Part shown: piece after piece, positions 20,042 through 29,290 of the stretch
Layout of the letters: each line of letters begins with the position of its first letter
How positions within the stretch are numbered: position 1 is the stretch's first letter
Assembly: GCF_003217575.1 (NCBI RefSeq)
Contig: NZ_QJTC01000004.1
Span: forward strand, 152,715-216,714
Direction: 5' to 3'
Length of the DNA stretch: 64,000 nucleotides
Source of the DNA: Xylophilus ampelinus
Lineage (GTDB): Bacteria > Pseudomonadota > Gammaproteobacteria > Burkholderiales > Burkholderiaceae_C
Position numbers and translations under genes: made by a program
The notes under the pieces: model-generated
The model's database searches: none
The model's input: only the letters and a program-made list of their open reading frames with translations
What the model was told of the DNA's origin: nothing

Positions 20042-22927
20042 TCAGGGGGGCGCGTCCGGCGCGGCGGGCGCCGGCGCGTGGGGATCGGCAGTGTCGCCGG
20101 CATCGGCCGGCTCGGCCACCGGGGGCGGTGGCCGGCGCGGCAGGGTCACGGTGAATTCCGCGCCGCCGCCGGGCGCATCGGCCGCGGCGATCCGGCCGCG
20201 GTGCGCCTCGACGATGGCGCGGGCGATCGCCAGGCCCAGGCCGATGCCGGGCGTGGCCGATTCGGGCGTCCCCCGGGTGAACTTGTCGAACAGCGTCGCC
20301 TCGCGGCCGCGCATCGCGGCGGGCAGGCCGGGCCCGTGGTCGCGCACCGACAGCCGCAGCGCATCGGCGGTGGCCTCGGCCGACAGCACGATCGGCGGCG
20401 CGCCGTAGCGGGCGGCGTTCTCCAGCAGGTTGACCAGCACCCGCTCGAGCAGCACCGCGTCGAACTCGGCCAGCGGCAGGTCGGGCGGAAACCGCGTCTG
20501 CACCGGCTGCCCGGCCAGCGCGGCCGCGGCGGCGCGGATCGCGGTGCCGGCGATCTCCTCCACCGACTGCCATTCGCTGCGCAGGTGCACCCCGCCGCTC
20601 TGCAGCCGCGCCATGTCGAGCAGGTTGTGCACCAGCGCGTGCAGCGCCCGGGCCTGCCGGGCGACCGCATCGGCCATGTCGGCATGCGCCGGCGAGAGCG
20701 GCGGCGGCGAGGCGCGCAGCGTCTCGGCCAGGCCGATCAACGCGGTGAGCGGGGTGCGCACGTCGTGCGACAGGGCCGCCAGAAGCGCGTTGCGCAGCCG
20801 CTCGGATTCCATCTCGACGACCGCCTGCTGCGCCACCTCGACATAGTGCACCCGCTCCAGCGCGATCGCGATCTGGCGGGCCAGGGTCTGCAGCTGCTGC
20901 GCCTGCTCGGGGATCAGCAGCCAGCGCGGATGCGTCGGCCGCACCGCCAGCACGCCGCGCACCCGCATCGGCGCCTGCAGCGGCGCGTAGTGCCAGGCGT
21001 GCGCGGCCAGGGTGGCGGTGGCCAGGCCCGCGCTCTGGCCGTTGCGCAGGGTCCAGTCGGCCACGCTCGCATCCAGCCCGGCGGGCGCATCGGCCGGCAG
21101 CACCAGCCGGTCGTCGGCGTCGGGCAGCAGCACGCAGGCGTCGCCACCCCATGTCTGGCGCAGCGCGGCCACGCCGAGGGCGGCGACCTGCTCGGTCTGC
21201 AGCGCACCCGAGAGATCGCGGGTGAGGGCGAAGAGCGCGTGGGCCCGGGCCTCGCGCGCGGCGGCGACCCGGGCCTGGTAGCGCAGGCCGGCGGTCAGCT
21301 GGCCGGCGGTGAGGCCCACCGCCAGCATCACGCCGAAGGTCAGCACGTACTGCATGTCGCCGACCGAGAACGAGAAGCGCGGTTTGACGAAGAAGAAATC
21401 GAACAGCAGCACGTTGAGCAGCGCCGCGAACGCCGCCGGCCCGCGGCCGAAGCGCATCGCGATGCCCAGCACGCCCAGCAAATACAGCATGACAATGTTG
21501 GCGACTTCCAGCGCGCCCGACAGCGGCAGCGCGCCCAGAGTCACCGCCGCGCCGCCGGCCGTCGCCCAGGCGTAGCCCTGCCAGGTGGCCGGGAACACGT
21601 CGCGCGCCGCGACGGCGGAGCGCGCGTCGTCGACCACGACCGCGTCGCCGCCGGGCTCGGCATCGGCCCGCGCGCCGAGCTGCGGCGCGCGCAGGCTGCG
21701 GCTGCTGGTGGCGGGCGCGGCCTCCAGCAGATCCAGCGCCGGCGCCTGCTCGGCGATGCGCTGCCGCAGGCCGCCGACGCGGCCCAGCGTGCCGTCGGCG
21801 ACGGCCGGCGGCAGCCAGCGCCAGAGCTGCGCCGTCCAGCGGCCGGCGCGGGCGCCCGGGCGGCCCAGCACCAGCATCGCGCAGTTGCGCTGGCGGGCCA
21901 GGCCCGCCAGCGCCTCGGCCGCGTCGGTGGCGGCCAGCACCGCGGTCTCGGCGCCCAAACCCTGGGCCAGCTGCAGCACCGCCAGCACCCGGTCGCGCGC
22001 GGCGGCGGGCAGGCGGGCCAGGCGCGGCGTCTCGACATAGGCCGCGTGCCAGTTCACGTTGAGCTGGCCGGCCAGGCGCGCGGCGGTGCGCACCGTGTGC
22101 TCGGCGCCCTCGCGGTGGCCGACGCAGGCGAGGATCGCGCCCGAGGTGTTCCACGCGTCCTGCGCCGCGCCCGTGCCCGCCGCCGCGCCCCGTCCGGTGC
22201 CGGACTCGACCCGGTAGCTGCGCACGTCGTCCTCCACATGCTCGGCGGTGCGGCGCAGCGCCAGCTCGCGCAGCGCGATCAGGTTGCCCTTGCGGAAGAA
22301 GTGGTGGGCCGCGCGCTCGGCCTGCTGCGGCAGGTAGACCTTGCCGGCGGCCAGGCGGGCCAGCAGCTCGTCGGGGGTGACGTCGATCAGCACCACCTCG
22401 TCGGCGGCATCGAGCACCGTGTCGGGCACCGTCTCGTGGACCCGCACGCCGGTGATGGCGCCCACCGTGCCGTTGAGGCTCTCCAGGTGCTGCACGTTGA
22501 GCGCGGTCCAGACCTCGATGCCGGCGGCCACCAGCTCCTGCACGTCCTGCCAGCGCTTGGCGTGGCGGGCGCCGGGCACGTTGGCATGGGCCAGCTCGTC
22601 GAGCAGCAGCACCGCCGGGCGGTGCGCCAGCGCGGCGTCCAGGTCGAACTCGGCCAGCGCGCGGCCGCGCCACGCCAGCATGCGGCGCGGCAGCACCGGC
22701 AGGCCGGCCAGCACCGCTTCGGTCTCGGCGCGGCCGTGGGTCTCGACCAGGCCGACCAGCACGTCCCGCCCCTCACGCCGCGCCTGCTGCGCCGCACCCA
22801 GCATCGCGAAGGTCTTGCCCACGCCGGCGTTGGCGCCCAGGTAGACCCGCAGCCGGCCGCGGCGGGCCTGCGCCTCGTCGCCCCGGATCTGGGCGATCAG
22901 CGCGTCGGGATCGGGGCGTGGGGGCAT
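20042..22927 (-). CDS. kdpD: potassium sensor histidine kinase KdpD
   Basis: A 961-aa kinase. The N-terminal KdpD domain has Walker A GANAGVGKTFAML and the LLLDELAHANVPG block. A universal-stress-like domain follows, then a DUF4118 bundle of four membrane helices (about 470-570), a GAF-like region, the HisKA domain with ALSHDVRTPLTAL (phosphorylated H721) and an ATPase domain (NLLENAARYGAPP, GIGLGLAIARAIV). KdpD senses low K+ or high ionic strength and phosphorylates KdpE. Length is above E. coli (894 aa). It is separated from kdpC by 100 bp containing an ATAGC element, an unusually large gap within the operon. Confidence 0.96.
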   Translation of the reverse strand: MPPRPDPDALIAQIRGDEAQARRGRLRVYLGANAGVGKTFAMLGAAQQARREGRDVLVGLVETHGRAETEAVLAGLPVLPRRMLAWRGRALAEFDLDAALAHRPAVLLLDELAHANVPGARHAKRWQDVQELVAAGIEVWTALNVQHLESLNGTVGAITGVRVHETVPDTVLDAADEVVLIDVTPDELLARLAAGKVYLPQQAERAAHHFFRKGNLIALRELALRRTAEHVEDDVRSYRVESGTGRGAAAGTGAAQDAWNTSGAILACVGHREGAEHTVRTAARLAGQLNVNWHAAYVETPRLARLPAAARDRVLAVLQLAQGLGAETAVLAATDAAEALAGLARQRNCAMLVLGRPGARAGRWTAQLWRWLPPAVADGTLGRVGGLRQRIAEQAPALDLLEAAPATSSRSLRAPQLGARADAEPGGDAVVVDDARSAVAARDVFPATWQGYAWATAGGAAVTLGALPLSGALEVANIVMLYLLGVLGIAMRFGRGPAAFAALLNVLLFDFFFVKPRFSFSVGDMQYVLTFGVMLAVGLTAGQLTAGLRYQARVAAAREARAHALFALTRDLSGALQTEQVAALGVAALRQTWGGDACVLLPDADDRLVLPADAPAGLDASVADWTLRNGQSAGLATATLAAHAWHYAPLQAPMRVRGVLAVRPTHPRWLLIPEQAQQLQTLARQIAIALERVHYVEVAQQAVVEMESERLRNALLAALSHDVRTPLTALIGLAETLRASPPPLSPAHADMADAVARQARALHALVHNLLDMARLQSGGVHLRSEWQSVEEIAGTAIRAAAAALAGQPVQTRFPPDLPLAEFDAVLLERVLVNLLENAARYGAPPIVLSAEATADALRLSVRDHGPGLPAAMRGREATLFDKFTRGTPESATPGIGLGLAIARAIVEAHRGRIAAADAPGGGAEFTVTLPRRPPPPVAEPADAGDTADPHAPAPAAPDAPP

Positions 22928-22976
22928 CGGGCGGTGTGGGTGGCCGGGGGGTGCCGCAGGCTACCACCGGCAGGGG

Positions 22977-23040
22977 TTTTCAAGCAAAAAGGGGCTGCAG
23001 CCGGCGCAGGGCGCCGGCTATCAGCTATCATTTTCGTAGC
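22977..23040 (-). repeat. ATAGC-palindrome element, copy F, supplying the kdpC stop
   Basis: Read on the minus strand: GCTACGAAAATGATAGC, then GCCGGCGCCCTGCGCCGGC, then a T-rich end. The TGA inside the first palindrome is the stop codon of kdpC, so the element replaces or overlaps the last three sense codons. Confidence 0.85.
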
Positions 23041-23609
23041 GACTGGTCGAGCGCCAGGTTGAGCGCCAGCACGTTGACCCGCGGCTCGCCGAAGAAGCCC
23101 CCGAAGCCCGCGGCCTGGGTGTGCGCATCGACCAGCGCCTGCACCTTCTCGGCCGGCAGCTTCCGCGCGGCCGCCACCCGGGCCACCTGGTAGCGGGCGC
23201 CCTCCGGGCTGATGTGCGGGTCGAGCCCGCTGGCCGAGGTGGTGACCAGGTCGGCCGGCACCGGCGCGGTGTTGCCCGGATCGGCGGCACGCAGTGCCGC
23301 GATGCGGCCCTTCACCGCCTCGACCAGCGCCGAGTTGGTCGGCCCCTGGTTGGCGCCGCCCGAAGCGGATGCGTTGTACGGCATCGGCGTGGTGGCAGAC
23401 GGCCGGCCCCAGAAGTGGCCCGGGTCCGAGAACGGCTGGCCGATCAGCGACGAGCCGACGGCCTTGCCGTCCTGCACGACGAGGCTGCCCGCCGCCTGGT
23501 CGGGGAACACCGCCTTCGAGATGCCGGTGACGGCCAGCGGATAAGCGATGCCGGTGAGGGCCGACAGCACGACGAACAGGGTGAGCGCGGGGCGCAGGAT
23601 GGTTTTCAT
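23028..23609 (-). CDS. kdpC: potassium-transporting ATPase subunit C
   Basis: A 193-aa protein with one N-terminal membrane helix (about residues 8-30, [20 protein letters not shown]) and a periplasmic domain. Family marks are [22 protein letters not shown] and [20 protein letters not shown]. KdpC stabilises the KdpFABC complex and raises ATP or K+ affinity. The last codons and stop lie within a repeat element, so the C-terminus (SLRK) may differ from relatives. The gap to kdpB is 15 bp. Confidence 0.96.
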   Translation of the reverse strand: MKTILRPALTLFVVLSALTGIAYPLAVTGISKAVFPDQAAGSLVVQDGKAVGSSLIGQPFSDPGHFWGRPSATTPMPYNASASGGANQGPTNSALVEAVKGRIAALRAADPGNTAPVPADLVTTSASGLDPHISPEGARYQVARVAAARKLPAEKVQALVDAHTQAAGFGGFFGEPRVNVLALNLALDQSLRK

Positions 23610-23624
23610 GGGAAGGTCTCCGGA

Positions 23625-25781
23625 TCAGGTCAGGTGCAGCGCCACCAGCAGCAGGTCGATCGCCTTGATGCCGACGAAGGGCACCAGCAGGCCGCCCAGT
23701 CCGTAGATGGCCAGGTTGCGGCGCAGCAGCGCGGCGGCGCCGATGGCGCGGTACTTCACGCCCTTCAAAGCCAGCGGGATCAGGAACACGATCACCAGCG
23801 CGTTGAAGATCACCGCCGACAGGATGGCCGAGCTGGGGCTTTCCAGCCGCATCACGTTGAGCGCCGAGAGCTGCGGATAGGTGGTGACGAAGATCGCCGG
23901 CAGGATGGCGAAGTACTTGGCCACGTCGTTGGCGATCGAGAAGGTGGTGAGCGAGCCGCGGGTCATCAGCAGCGCCTTGCCGGTCTCCACCACCTCCAGC
24001 AGCTTGGTCGGGTTGCTGTCGAGGTCGACCATGTTGCCGGCCTCCTTCGCGGCCTGGGTGCCTGTGTTCATCGCCACCGCCACGTCGGCCTGGGCGAGCG
24101 CTGGCGCGTCGTTGGTGCCGTCGCCGGTCATCGCCACCAGCCGGCCTTCGGCCTGGTAGCGGCGGATCAGCGCCAGCTTGTCCTCGGGCGTGGCCTCGGC
24201 CAGGAAGTCGTCCACCCCGGCCTCGGCCGCGATGGCCGAGGCGGTGAGCTTGTTGTCGCCGGTGATCATCACCGTCTTGATGCCCATGCGGCGCAGCTCG
24301 GCGAAGCGCTCGCGGATGCCGGCCTTGACGATGTCCTTGAGCTCCACCACGCCGACCACCCGGACGTCCGCAGGACGGCCATCGCCGTGGACTTCGCCGT
24401 CGGCCACCACCAGCGGCGTGCTGCCGCGGCGGGCGATGTCTTCGGCCGCGCGTTGCACCGCTGCAGGCACGGTGGCGCCCAAGGATTCGACGTGCTTCCT
24501 CACCGCGTCCATCGCGCCCTTGCGCAGCAGCCGGGAGCCGCCGCCCTCGCCCTGCAGGTCGGCGCCGCTCATCCGGGTCTGGGCGGTGAAGGGCACGAAG
24601 ACGGCACCTTCTGCGGCCGGCTCCTCGATGCCCATGCGGCGGGCCAGCGCCACGATGCTGCGGCCCTCGGGCGTCTCGTCGGCCATCGAGGCCAGCAGCG
24701 CGGCGCGGGCCACCGCCGCTTCGGTGAGGCCGGGCGCGGCCACGAAGGCAGAGGCCTGGCGGTTGCCGTGGGTGACGGTTCCGGTCTTGTCGAGCAGCAG
24801 CACGTCGACGTCGCCCGCCGCCTCCACCGCGCGGCCCGAGGTGGCGATCACGTTGGCCTGCATCATCCGGCTCATGCCGGCCACGCCGATGGCCGACAGC
24901 AGCCCGCCGATGGTGGTCGGGATCAGGCAGACCAGCAGCGCGATCAGCGCGGTGATCGTCACCACCTGGCCCGCCTGGCCGGCCTGCACGCTGAAGATCG
25001 AATACGGCAGCAGCGCGGCGGTCACCACCAGGAACACGATGGTCAGCGCCACCAGCAGGATGTTGAGCGCGATCTCGTTGGGCGTCTTCTGGCGCCTGGC
25101 GCCCTCGACCATGCCGATCATCCGGTCGATGAAACCCTCGCCCGGGTTGGCGACGATGCGCACCACCAGCCAGTCGGACAGCACCCGGGTGCCGCCGGTG
25201 ACGGCCGAGAAATCGCCGCCCGCCTCGCGGATCACCGGGGCCGATTCGCCGGTGATCGCCGATTCGTCGACCGAGGCCACGCCCTCGGCCACCTCGCCGT
25301 CGAGCGGCACCATGTCGCCCGCCTCGACCAGCACCCGGTCGCCCTTGCGCAAGTTCTCGGCCCGCTCGGGCAGCCAGGGACGACCGTACAAAGGGGCATC
25401 GTGGACGGCGCCGGGCCGCGCAGCGGCGTGCGAAGCCGAGGGGTCGTAGCGTTTCGCCCATGCCGCCTTCTGCAGACCGCGCAGCGACGCGGCCTGCGCC
25501 TGGGCACGGCCCTCGGCCATCGCCTCGGCGAAGTTGGCGAACAGCACGGTGAACCAGAGCCACACCGCCACCGCGGCCACGAAGCCCACGCCGGCCTCGC
25601 CGTGGCCGCGCGCGGCCTCCACCGCCAGCAGCGTGGTCAGGATGCTGCCCACGTAGACCACGAACATCACCGGGTTGCGCCACTGCACCCGCGGGTCGAG
25701 CTTGGCCAGCGCCTGCAGCAGCGCGGGCCGCAGCAGCGCCGGGTCGAACAGGGAAAAAGATTCTTTTTTCTGCGTACTCAT
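23625..25781 (-). CDS. kdpB: potassium-transporting ATPase ATP-binding subunit
   Basis: A 718-aa P-type ATPase. The phosphorylation site is D331 in [10 protein letters not shown] (most relatives have DKTGTIT). The actuator loop has [14 protein letters not shown], and the hinge is [23 protein letters not shown]. KdpB hydrolyses ATP to drive K+ import through KdpA. The start at 25781 gives [17 protein letters not shown], normal for the family. It lies 22 bp after kdpA and 15 bp before kdpC. Confidence 0.97.
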   Translation of the reverse strand: MSTQKKESFSLFDPALLRPALLQALAKLDPRVQWRNPVMFVVYVGSILTTLLAVEAARGHGEAGVGFVAAVAVWLWFTVLFANFAEAMAEGRAQAQAASLRGLQKAAWAKRYDPSASHAAARPGAVHDAPLYGRPWLPERAENLRKGDRVLVEAGDMVPLDGEVAEGVASVDESAITGESAPVIREAGGDFSAVTGGTRVLSDWLVVRIVANPGEGFIDRMIGMVEGARRQKTPNEIALNILLVALTIVFLVVTAALLPYSIFSVQAGQAGQVVTITALIALLVCLIPTTIGGLLSAIGVAGMSRMMQANVIATSGRAVEAAGDVDVLLLDKTGTVTHGNRQASAFVAAPGLTEAAVARAALLASMADETPEGRSIVALARRMGIEEPAAEGAVFVPFTAQTRMSGADLQGEGGGSRLLRKGAMDAVRKHVESLGATVPAAVQRAAEDIARRGSTPLVVADGEVHGDGRPADVRVVGVVELKDIVKAGIRERFAELRRMGIKTVMITGDNKLTASAIAAEAGVDDFLAEATPEDKLALIRRYQAEGRLVAMTGDGTNDAPALAQADVAVAMNTGTQAAKEAGNMVDLDSNPTKLLEVVETGKALLMTRGSLTTFSIANDVAKYFAILPAIFVTTYPQLSALNVMRLESPSSAILSAVIFNALVIVFLIPLALKGVKYRAIGAAALLRRNLAIYGLGGLLVPFVGIKAIDLLLVALHLT

Positions 25782-25803
25782 GTCGTTTCTCCGGCGCGGC
25801 GGC

Positions 25804-27585
25804 TCAGCGGCCCGCCCACAGCATCAGGTGCTCCACCACCGGGCCCAGGGCCAGGGCGGGCACGTAGTTCAGCAAGCCCACCAGCAGCACCGTGCCGATC
25901 AGCAGCGCCACGAAGAGCGGGCCGTGCGTGGGCATGGTCCCGCTGTTCGCGGGCAGCCGCGGCTTGGCGGCCAGCGCGCCGGCGATCGCCAGCACCGGCA
26001 CGATCACCGCGAAGCGGCCGAGCCACATCGCGACGGCCAGCAGCACGTTGTAGAAGGGCGTGTTGGCCGACAGGCCGGCGAAGGCGCTGCCGTTGTTGTT
26101 GGCCGCCGAGGTGAGCGCGTACAGCACCTCCGAGAAGCCGTGCGGCCCCGGGTTGGCGATGCCGGCCGTACCCGCGGCCACCAGCACCGCGACCGCCGTG
26201 CCCACCAGCACCAGCGTGGGCGCGACCAGGATCACGATCGAGGCCATCTTGATCTCGTAGGCCTCGATCTTCTTGCCCAGGTACTCGGGCGTGCGGCCGA
26301 TCATCAGCCCGGCGATGAACACCGCCAGGATCGCGAAGACCAGCATGCCGTAGAGGCCCGAGCCCACGCCGCCGAAGACCACCTCGCCCAGCTGCATCAG
26401 CACCAGCGGCACCATGCCGCCCAACGGGGTGAAGGCGTCGTGCATCGCGTTCACCGCGCCGCAGGAGGCCGCGGTGGTGACGGCCGCGAAGAGCGCCGAC
26501 GCGTCGATGCCGAAGCGCGTCTCCTTGCCCTCCAGGTTGCCGGCGCCGCCGTCCATGCCGAGCGCGGTCAGCAGCGGGTTGGCGGCATGCTCGGCGGAGA
26601 TCACCGCGACCACCGCGACGACGAACAGCACCGCCATCGTGGCCAGCACCGCCCAGCCCTGCCGGCGGTCGCCCACCACGCTGCCGAAGCTGAAGCACAG
26701 CGCCGCCGGGATCAGGAAGATCGCCAGCATCTGCAGGAAGTTGGTCAGCGCCGTCGGGTTCTCGTAGGGGTGCGCCGAGTTGGCGTTGAAGAAGCCGCCG
26801 CCGTTCGTCCCCAGCATCTTGATCGCCTCCTGCGACGCGACCGGGCCCATGGCCAGCGTCTGGGTCCGGGTGGTGGCGTCCTCCAGTACCGGCTTGCCTT
26901 CGGCGTCCACCACCGGCTGGCCGTCGGCGCCCGTCCTGGGCTGCTGGTAGGCGACCGATTCGAGCATCTGCACGCTCTTGTAGCCGTCGAGGTTCTGGAT
27001 CGTGCCCTGCTGCACCAGCACCAAGGCCAGCACCACCGACAGCGGCAGCAGCACCCAGCCGGTGATGCGGGTCACGTCCACCCAGAAGTTGCCGACCGCG
27101 CCGGCCGAGCGTCCGGCGAAGCCGCGGATCAGCGCGAAAGCCACCGCGATGCCCGTCGCGGCCGAGAGGAAGTTCTGCACCGCCAGGCCCAGCATCTGCA
27201 CCAGGTAGCCCATGGTGGATTCGCCGGCATAGCCCTGCCAGTCGGTGTTGGCGACAAAACTGATCGCCGTGTTGAAGGCCGAATCGACCGACACCGGGCC
27301 CAGGCCCTGCGGGTTGAACGGCAGCCCGCCCTGCAGCCGCTGCAGCGCATAGACCGCCACCGCGCCCAGGGTGTTGAAGGCGAGCAGCGCCAGGGCGTAG
27401 CGCTTCCAGCCCATGCCCTGGGCCGGGTCGACGCCGGCCAGCCGCCACAGCGGCGTCTCCACGGCCCGCATCCAGCGCGGCAGGGCGCCGGTGCACAGCC
27501 CCGCCAGCGCGCGGCCCAGCGGCAGCGCCAGCACCAGCAGCACGGCAAGGAAAAGGCCCAGCAGGCCCCAGGCGGCGGCGCTCAC
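25804..27585 (-). CDS. kdpA: potassium-transporting ATPase K+-binding subunit
   Basis: A 593-aa membrane protein, longer than E. coli KdpA (557 aa). It has ten or so membrane helices and the selectivity-filter loops: [53 protein letters not shown] and [11 protein letters not shown]. KdpA is the channel-like subunit that selects and moves K+. The start is the GTG at 27585: its GTGA overlaps the kdpF stop and GGAGG lies just upstream. An Asp/Gly-rich exported loop near residues 175-200 accounts for part of the extra length. Confidence 0.95.
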   Translation of the reverse strand: MSAAAWGLLGLFLAVLLVLALPLGRALAGLCTGALPRWMRAVETPLWRLAGVDPAQGMGWKRYALALLAFNTLGAVAVYALQRLQGGLPFNPQGLGPVSVDSAFNTAISFVANTDWQGYAGESTMGYLVQMLGLAVQNFLSAATGIAVAFALIRGFAGRSAGAVGNFWVDVTRITGWVLLPLSVVLALVLVQQGTIQNLDGYKSVQMLESVAYQQPRTGADGQPVVDAEGKPVLEDATTRTQTLAMGPVASQEAIKMLGTNGGGFFNANSAHPYENPTALTNFLQMLAIFLIPAALCFSFGSVVGDRRQGWAVLATMAVLFVVAVVAVISAEHAANPLLTALGMDGGAGNLEGKETRFGIDASALFAAVTTAASCGAVNAMHDAFTPLGGMVPLVLMQLGEVVFGGVGSGLYGMLVFAILAVFIAGLMIGRTPEYLGKKIEAYEIKMASIVILVAPTLVLVGTAVAVLVAAGTAGIANPGPHGFSEVLYALTSAANNNGSAFAGLSANTPFYNVLLAVAMWLGRFAVIVPVLAIAGALAAKPRLPANSGTMPTHGPLFVALLIGTVLLVGLLNYVPALALGPVVEHLMLWAGR

Positions 27586-27680
27586 AGGTCCTCCGCGCGC
27601 AGCAGCGCCACGACCAGGTAGACCAGCAGCGCCAGCGCGGCGAAGCCCGCAGCGCCGTAGAGGGTGGCGGTGGCGATCAT
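27582..27680 (-). CDS. kdpF: potassium-transporting ATPase subunit F
   Basis: A 32-aa, single-helix membrane peptide ([20 protein letters not shown], then [12 protein letters not shown]). It matches the length and the C-terminal YxxxALLRAExF-type ending of KdpF. KdpF stabilises the KdpABC complex. Its ATG overlaps the stop of a 37-codon upstream ORF (ATGA), and its stop overlaps the kdpA GTG (GTGA). Confidence 0.93.
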   Translation of the reverse strand: MIATATLYGAAGFAALALLVYLVVALLRAEDL

Positions 27681-27790
27681 GGCCGGCCTCCGCGCTGCGG
27701 CCGCAGCCTTTCGCAGCCGTGCGCCATCGCGGCCACCAGCCCCCAGAACAGGGCGAATCCGCCCACCGCCAACACGTCCCACCCGTCCAT
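27677..27790 (-). CDS. 37-aa membrane microprotein leading the kdp operon
   Basis: The ORF starts at ATG 27790 behind a very strong GGAGGGGT and ends in an ATGA overlap with kdpF. The product begins [20 protein letters not shown], one membrane helix, and ends in a basic tail, [13 protein letters not shown] do not recognise it as a named protein. Translational coupling, the ribosome-binding site and its place as first gene argue that it is real. It might be a Kdp accessory peptide or a leader that sets kdpF translation. Confidence 0.7.
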   Translation of the reverse strand: MDGWDVLAVGGFALFWGLVAAMAHGCERLRPQRGGRP

Positions 27791-27806
27791 AGACCCCTCC
27801 GCGCAT

Positions 27807-27851
27807 CGCGTAAAAATCGATGGGCCAAGTCTCGTCAGCGGCGCGTAAAAA
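27807..27851 (-). promoter_or_regulatory. candidate KdpE operator: paired CGCGTAAAAA repeats
   Basis: CGCGTAAAAA occurs twice (27807-27816 and 27842-27851), 35 bp apart in direct orientation, upstream of the kdp operon. Read towards the operon these are TTTTTACGCG boxes, T-rich like known KdpE sites. The spacing is near three helical turns and a half. The role is inferred from position only. Confidence 0.5.
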
Positions 27852-27896
27852 CGGGGGCGAGACTCCTGCGGGCGGTATAAAGAAAGCGTATACGAA

Positions 27897-27955
27897 TGCT
27901 ATCGAATTAATAGCTTATAGCCGGCATACCACGCCGGCGGGAGGCCGATTCGATG
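27897..27955 (+). repeat. ATAGC-palindrome intergenic element, copy G
   Basis: TGCTATCGAATTAATAGC is followed by GCCGGCATACCACGCCGGC. It lies between the kdp promoter region and the end of the glutaminase gene. Confidence 0.88.
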
Positions 27956-28004
27956 CGCAATCCAGGGCCTGCGGATCGCCGGCCGGCCCGGCGGCGCTGA
28001 ACGG

Positions 28005-28931
28005 TCAGAAGACCGACAACCCCGTCTTCGCCACGAACAGCTCCAGCGCCTGCATGCCCAGGTGCGAATTGCCGTTGTGGTCGAGCGCCGGCGACCAGAC
28101 GCAGATGCTCAGCTCGTCGGGCAGGATCGCGACGATGCCGCCGCCCACGCCGCTCTTGCACGGCAGCCCGACGCGGAACGCGAACTCGCCCGCCGCGTCG
28201 TAGGTGCCGCAGGTCAGCATCAGCGAATTGATCCGCCGCGCCTGCCGGTCGGTCACCACCGGCTCGCCGCCGTAGGGGTGCACGCCGTTGCGGCACAGAT
28301 AGCCGGCGGCGCGCGCCAGCTGCACGCAGTTCATCCGGATCGCGCACTGGTGGAAGTAGGCGTCGAGCACCTTCGCCACCGGGTTGTCGATCTTGTCGAA
28401 GCTCTTCATGAAGTTGGCCACCGCCAGGTTGCGGTAGCCGTGGGCGGCCTCCGACTCGGCCACCTCCGACTCGGCCACCTCCGGGTCGATCGCGACCGGC
28501 TCGCCGCAGACGCTTTCGAGCAGCGCCAGGATCGCCGCGGGCGCGTCGCCCAGGCTCACCAGGCGATCGGCCACCGCGATCGCGCCGGCGTTGATGAACG
28601 GGTTGCGCGGCACGCCCTGCTCGAACTCCAGCTGGATCAGCGAATTGAATGCGGTGCCCGACGGCTCCCGGCCGATGCGCTCCCACAGCGCGTCGCCGAG
28701 CGCCTTCATCGCCAACGTGAGCGAGAAGACCTTGGAGATGCTCTGCACCGAGAACATCTCGCGGCTGTCGCCGCTGGCCGCCTCCTGGCCGTCGCAGGTG
28801 CGCAGCGCGATGCCGAAGCGCTCGGCCGGCACCCGGGCCAGCGCGGGAATGTAGTCGGCCACCTTGCCGGCCTGGCCCATCCGGGGCCGCAGTTCGGCGG
28901 CGATCTCGTCGAGGACGGTCTGGAAATTCAT
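28005..28931 (-). CDS. glsA: glutaminase
   Basis: A 308-aa serine-dependent glutaminase that converts glutamine to glutamate and ammonia. Catalytic SxxK is S64-I-S-K67 (FSVQSISKVFSLTLA). Other family blocks are NPFINAGAIAV, FMKSFDKIDNP, YFHQCAIRMNC and SGVGGGIVAILP. Length matches the family (about 308 aa). The start at 28931 (MNFQTVLDEIAAELRP) is family-like. A perfect 15-bp tandem duplication (28451-28480) adds a second EVAES in a surface region. The gene stands alone. It may supply glutamate or serve acid tolerance, as in E. coli. Confidence 0.95.
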   Translation of the reverse strand: MNFQTVLDEIAAELRPRMGQAGKVADYIPALARVPAERFGIALRTCDGQEAASGDSREMFSVQSISKVFSLTLAMKALGDALWERIGREPSGTAFNSLIQLEFEQGVPRNPFINAGAIAVADRLVSLGDAPAAILALLESVCGEPVAIDPEVAESEVAESEAAHGYRNLAVANFMKSFDKIDNPVAKVLDAYFHQCAIRMNCVQLARAAGYLCRNGVHPYGGEPVVTDRQARRINSLMLTCGTYDAAGEFAFRVGLPCKSGVGGGIVAILPDELSICVWSPALDHNGNSHLGMQALELFVAKTGLSVF

Positions 28932-29142
28932 GGGGAAGCGGCGCCTGGAGGAGAAAAGGCTGCATTGTCGGCGGGCCGTGCGGCGGAGGCATCGTCCTGC
29001 AGCGCGGGTCGCGCATGCCGCAGCGCGCCCGGCACGCCTGCCGTGGCGGCGCCCGCCACAGGGCTCGCGCACGGCGACACCGTACTGCGCAAGAACGGGT
29101 CGCGCCGCGGTGCCGTGCAGGCGACGTCTTCGCGACGGCTTT

Positions 29143-29256
29143 AGAGCGGCTAACACAACCCTTCTGGTGTCGTTGCCGCACCTTGTCGTACTACTCGTAC
29201 TGTCTGCGATGCGGCGCCTAGCCAGAACGGCTTCGCTGGGTTGTGTTAGCCGCTCT
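29143..29256 (+). repeat. 114-bp inverted-ended element, copy 4 (forward)
   Basis: It has the same 19-bp perfect inverted ends. There are two interior base changes relative to the 5702 copy (GGTGTCG and AACGGC). It ends 34 bp downstream of the SDR gene's stop codon. Confidence 0.93.
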
Positions 29257-29290
29257 TAGAGCGTGTTGTGCGCTTTGTTGACGTACCCGA

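Noticed and set aside
27582..27806. 74-codon version of kdpF starting upstream
   Set aside because: The extra N-terminus overlaps the microprotein in another frame; KdpF is about 30 residues and starts at 27680.
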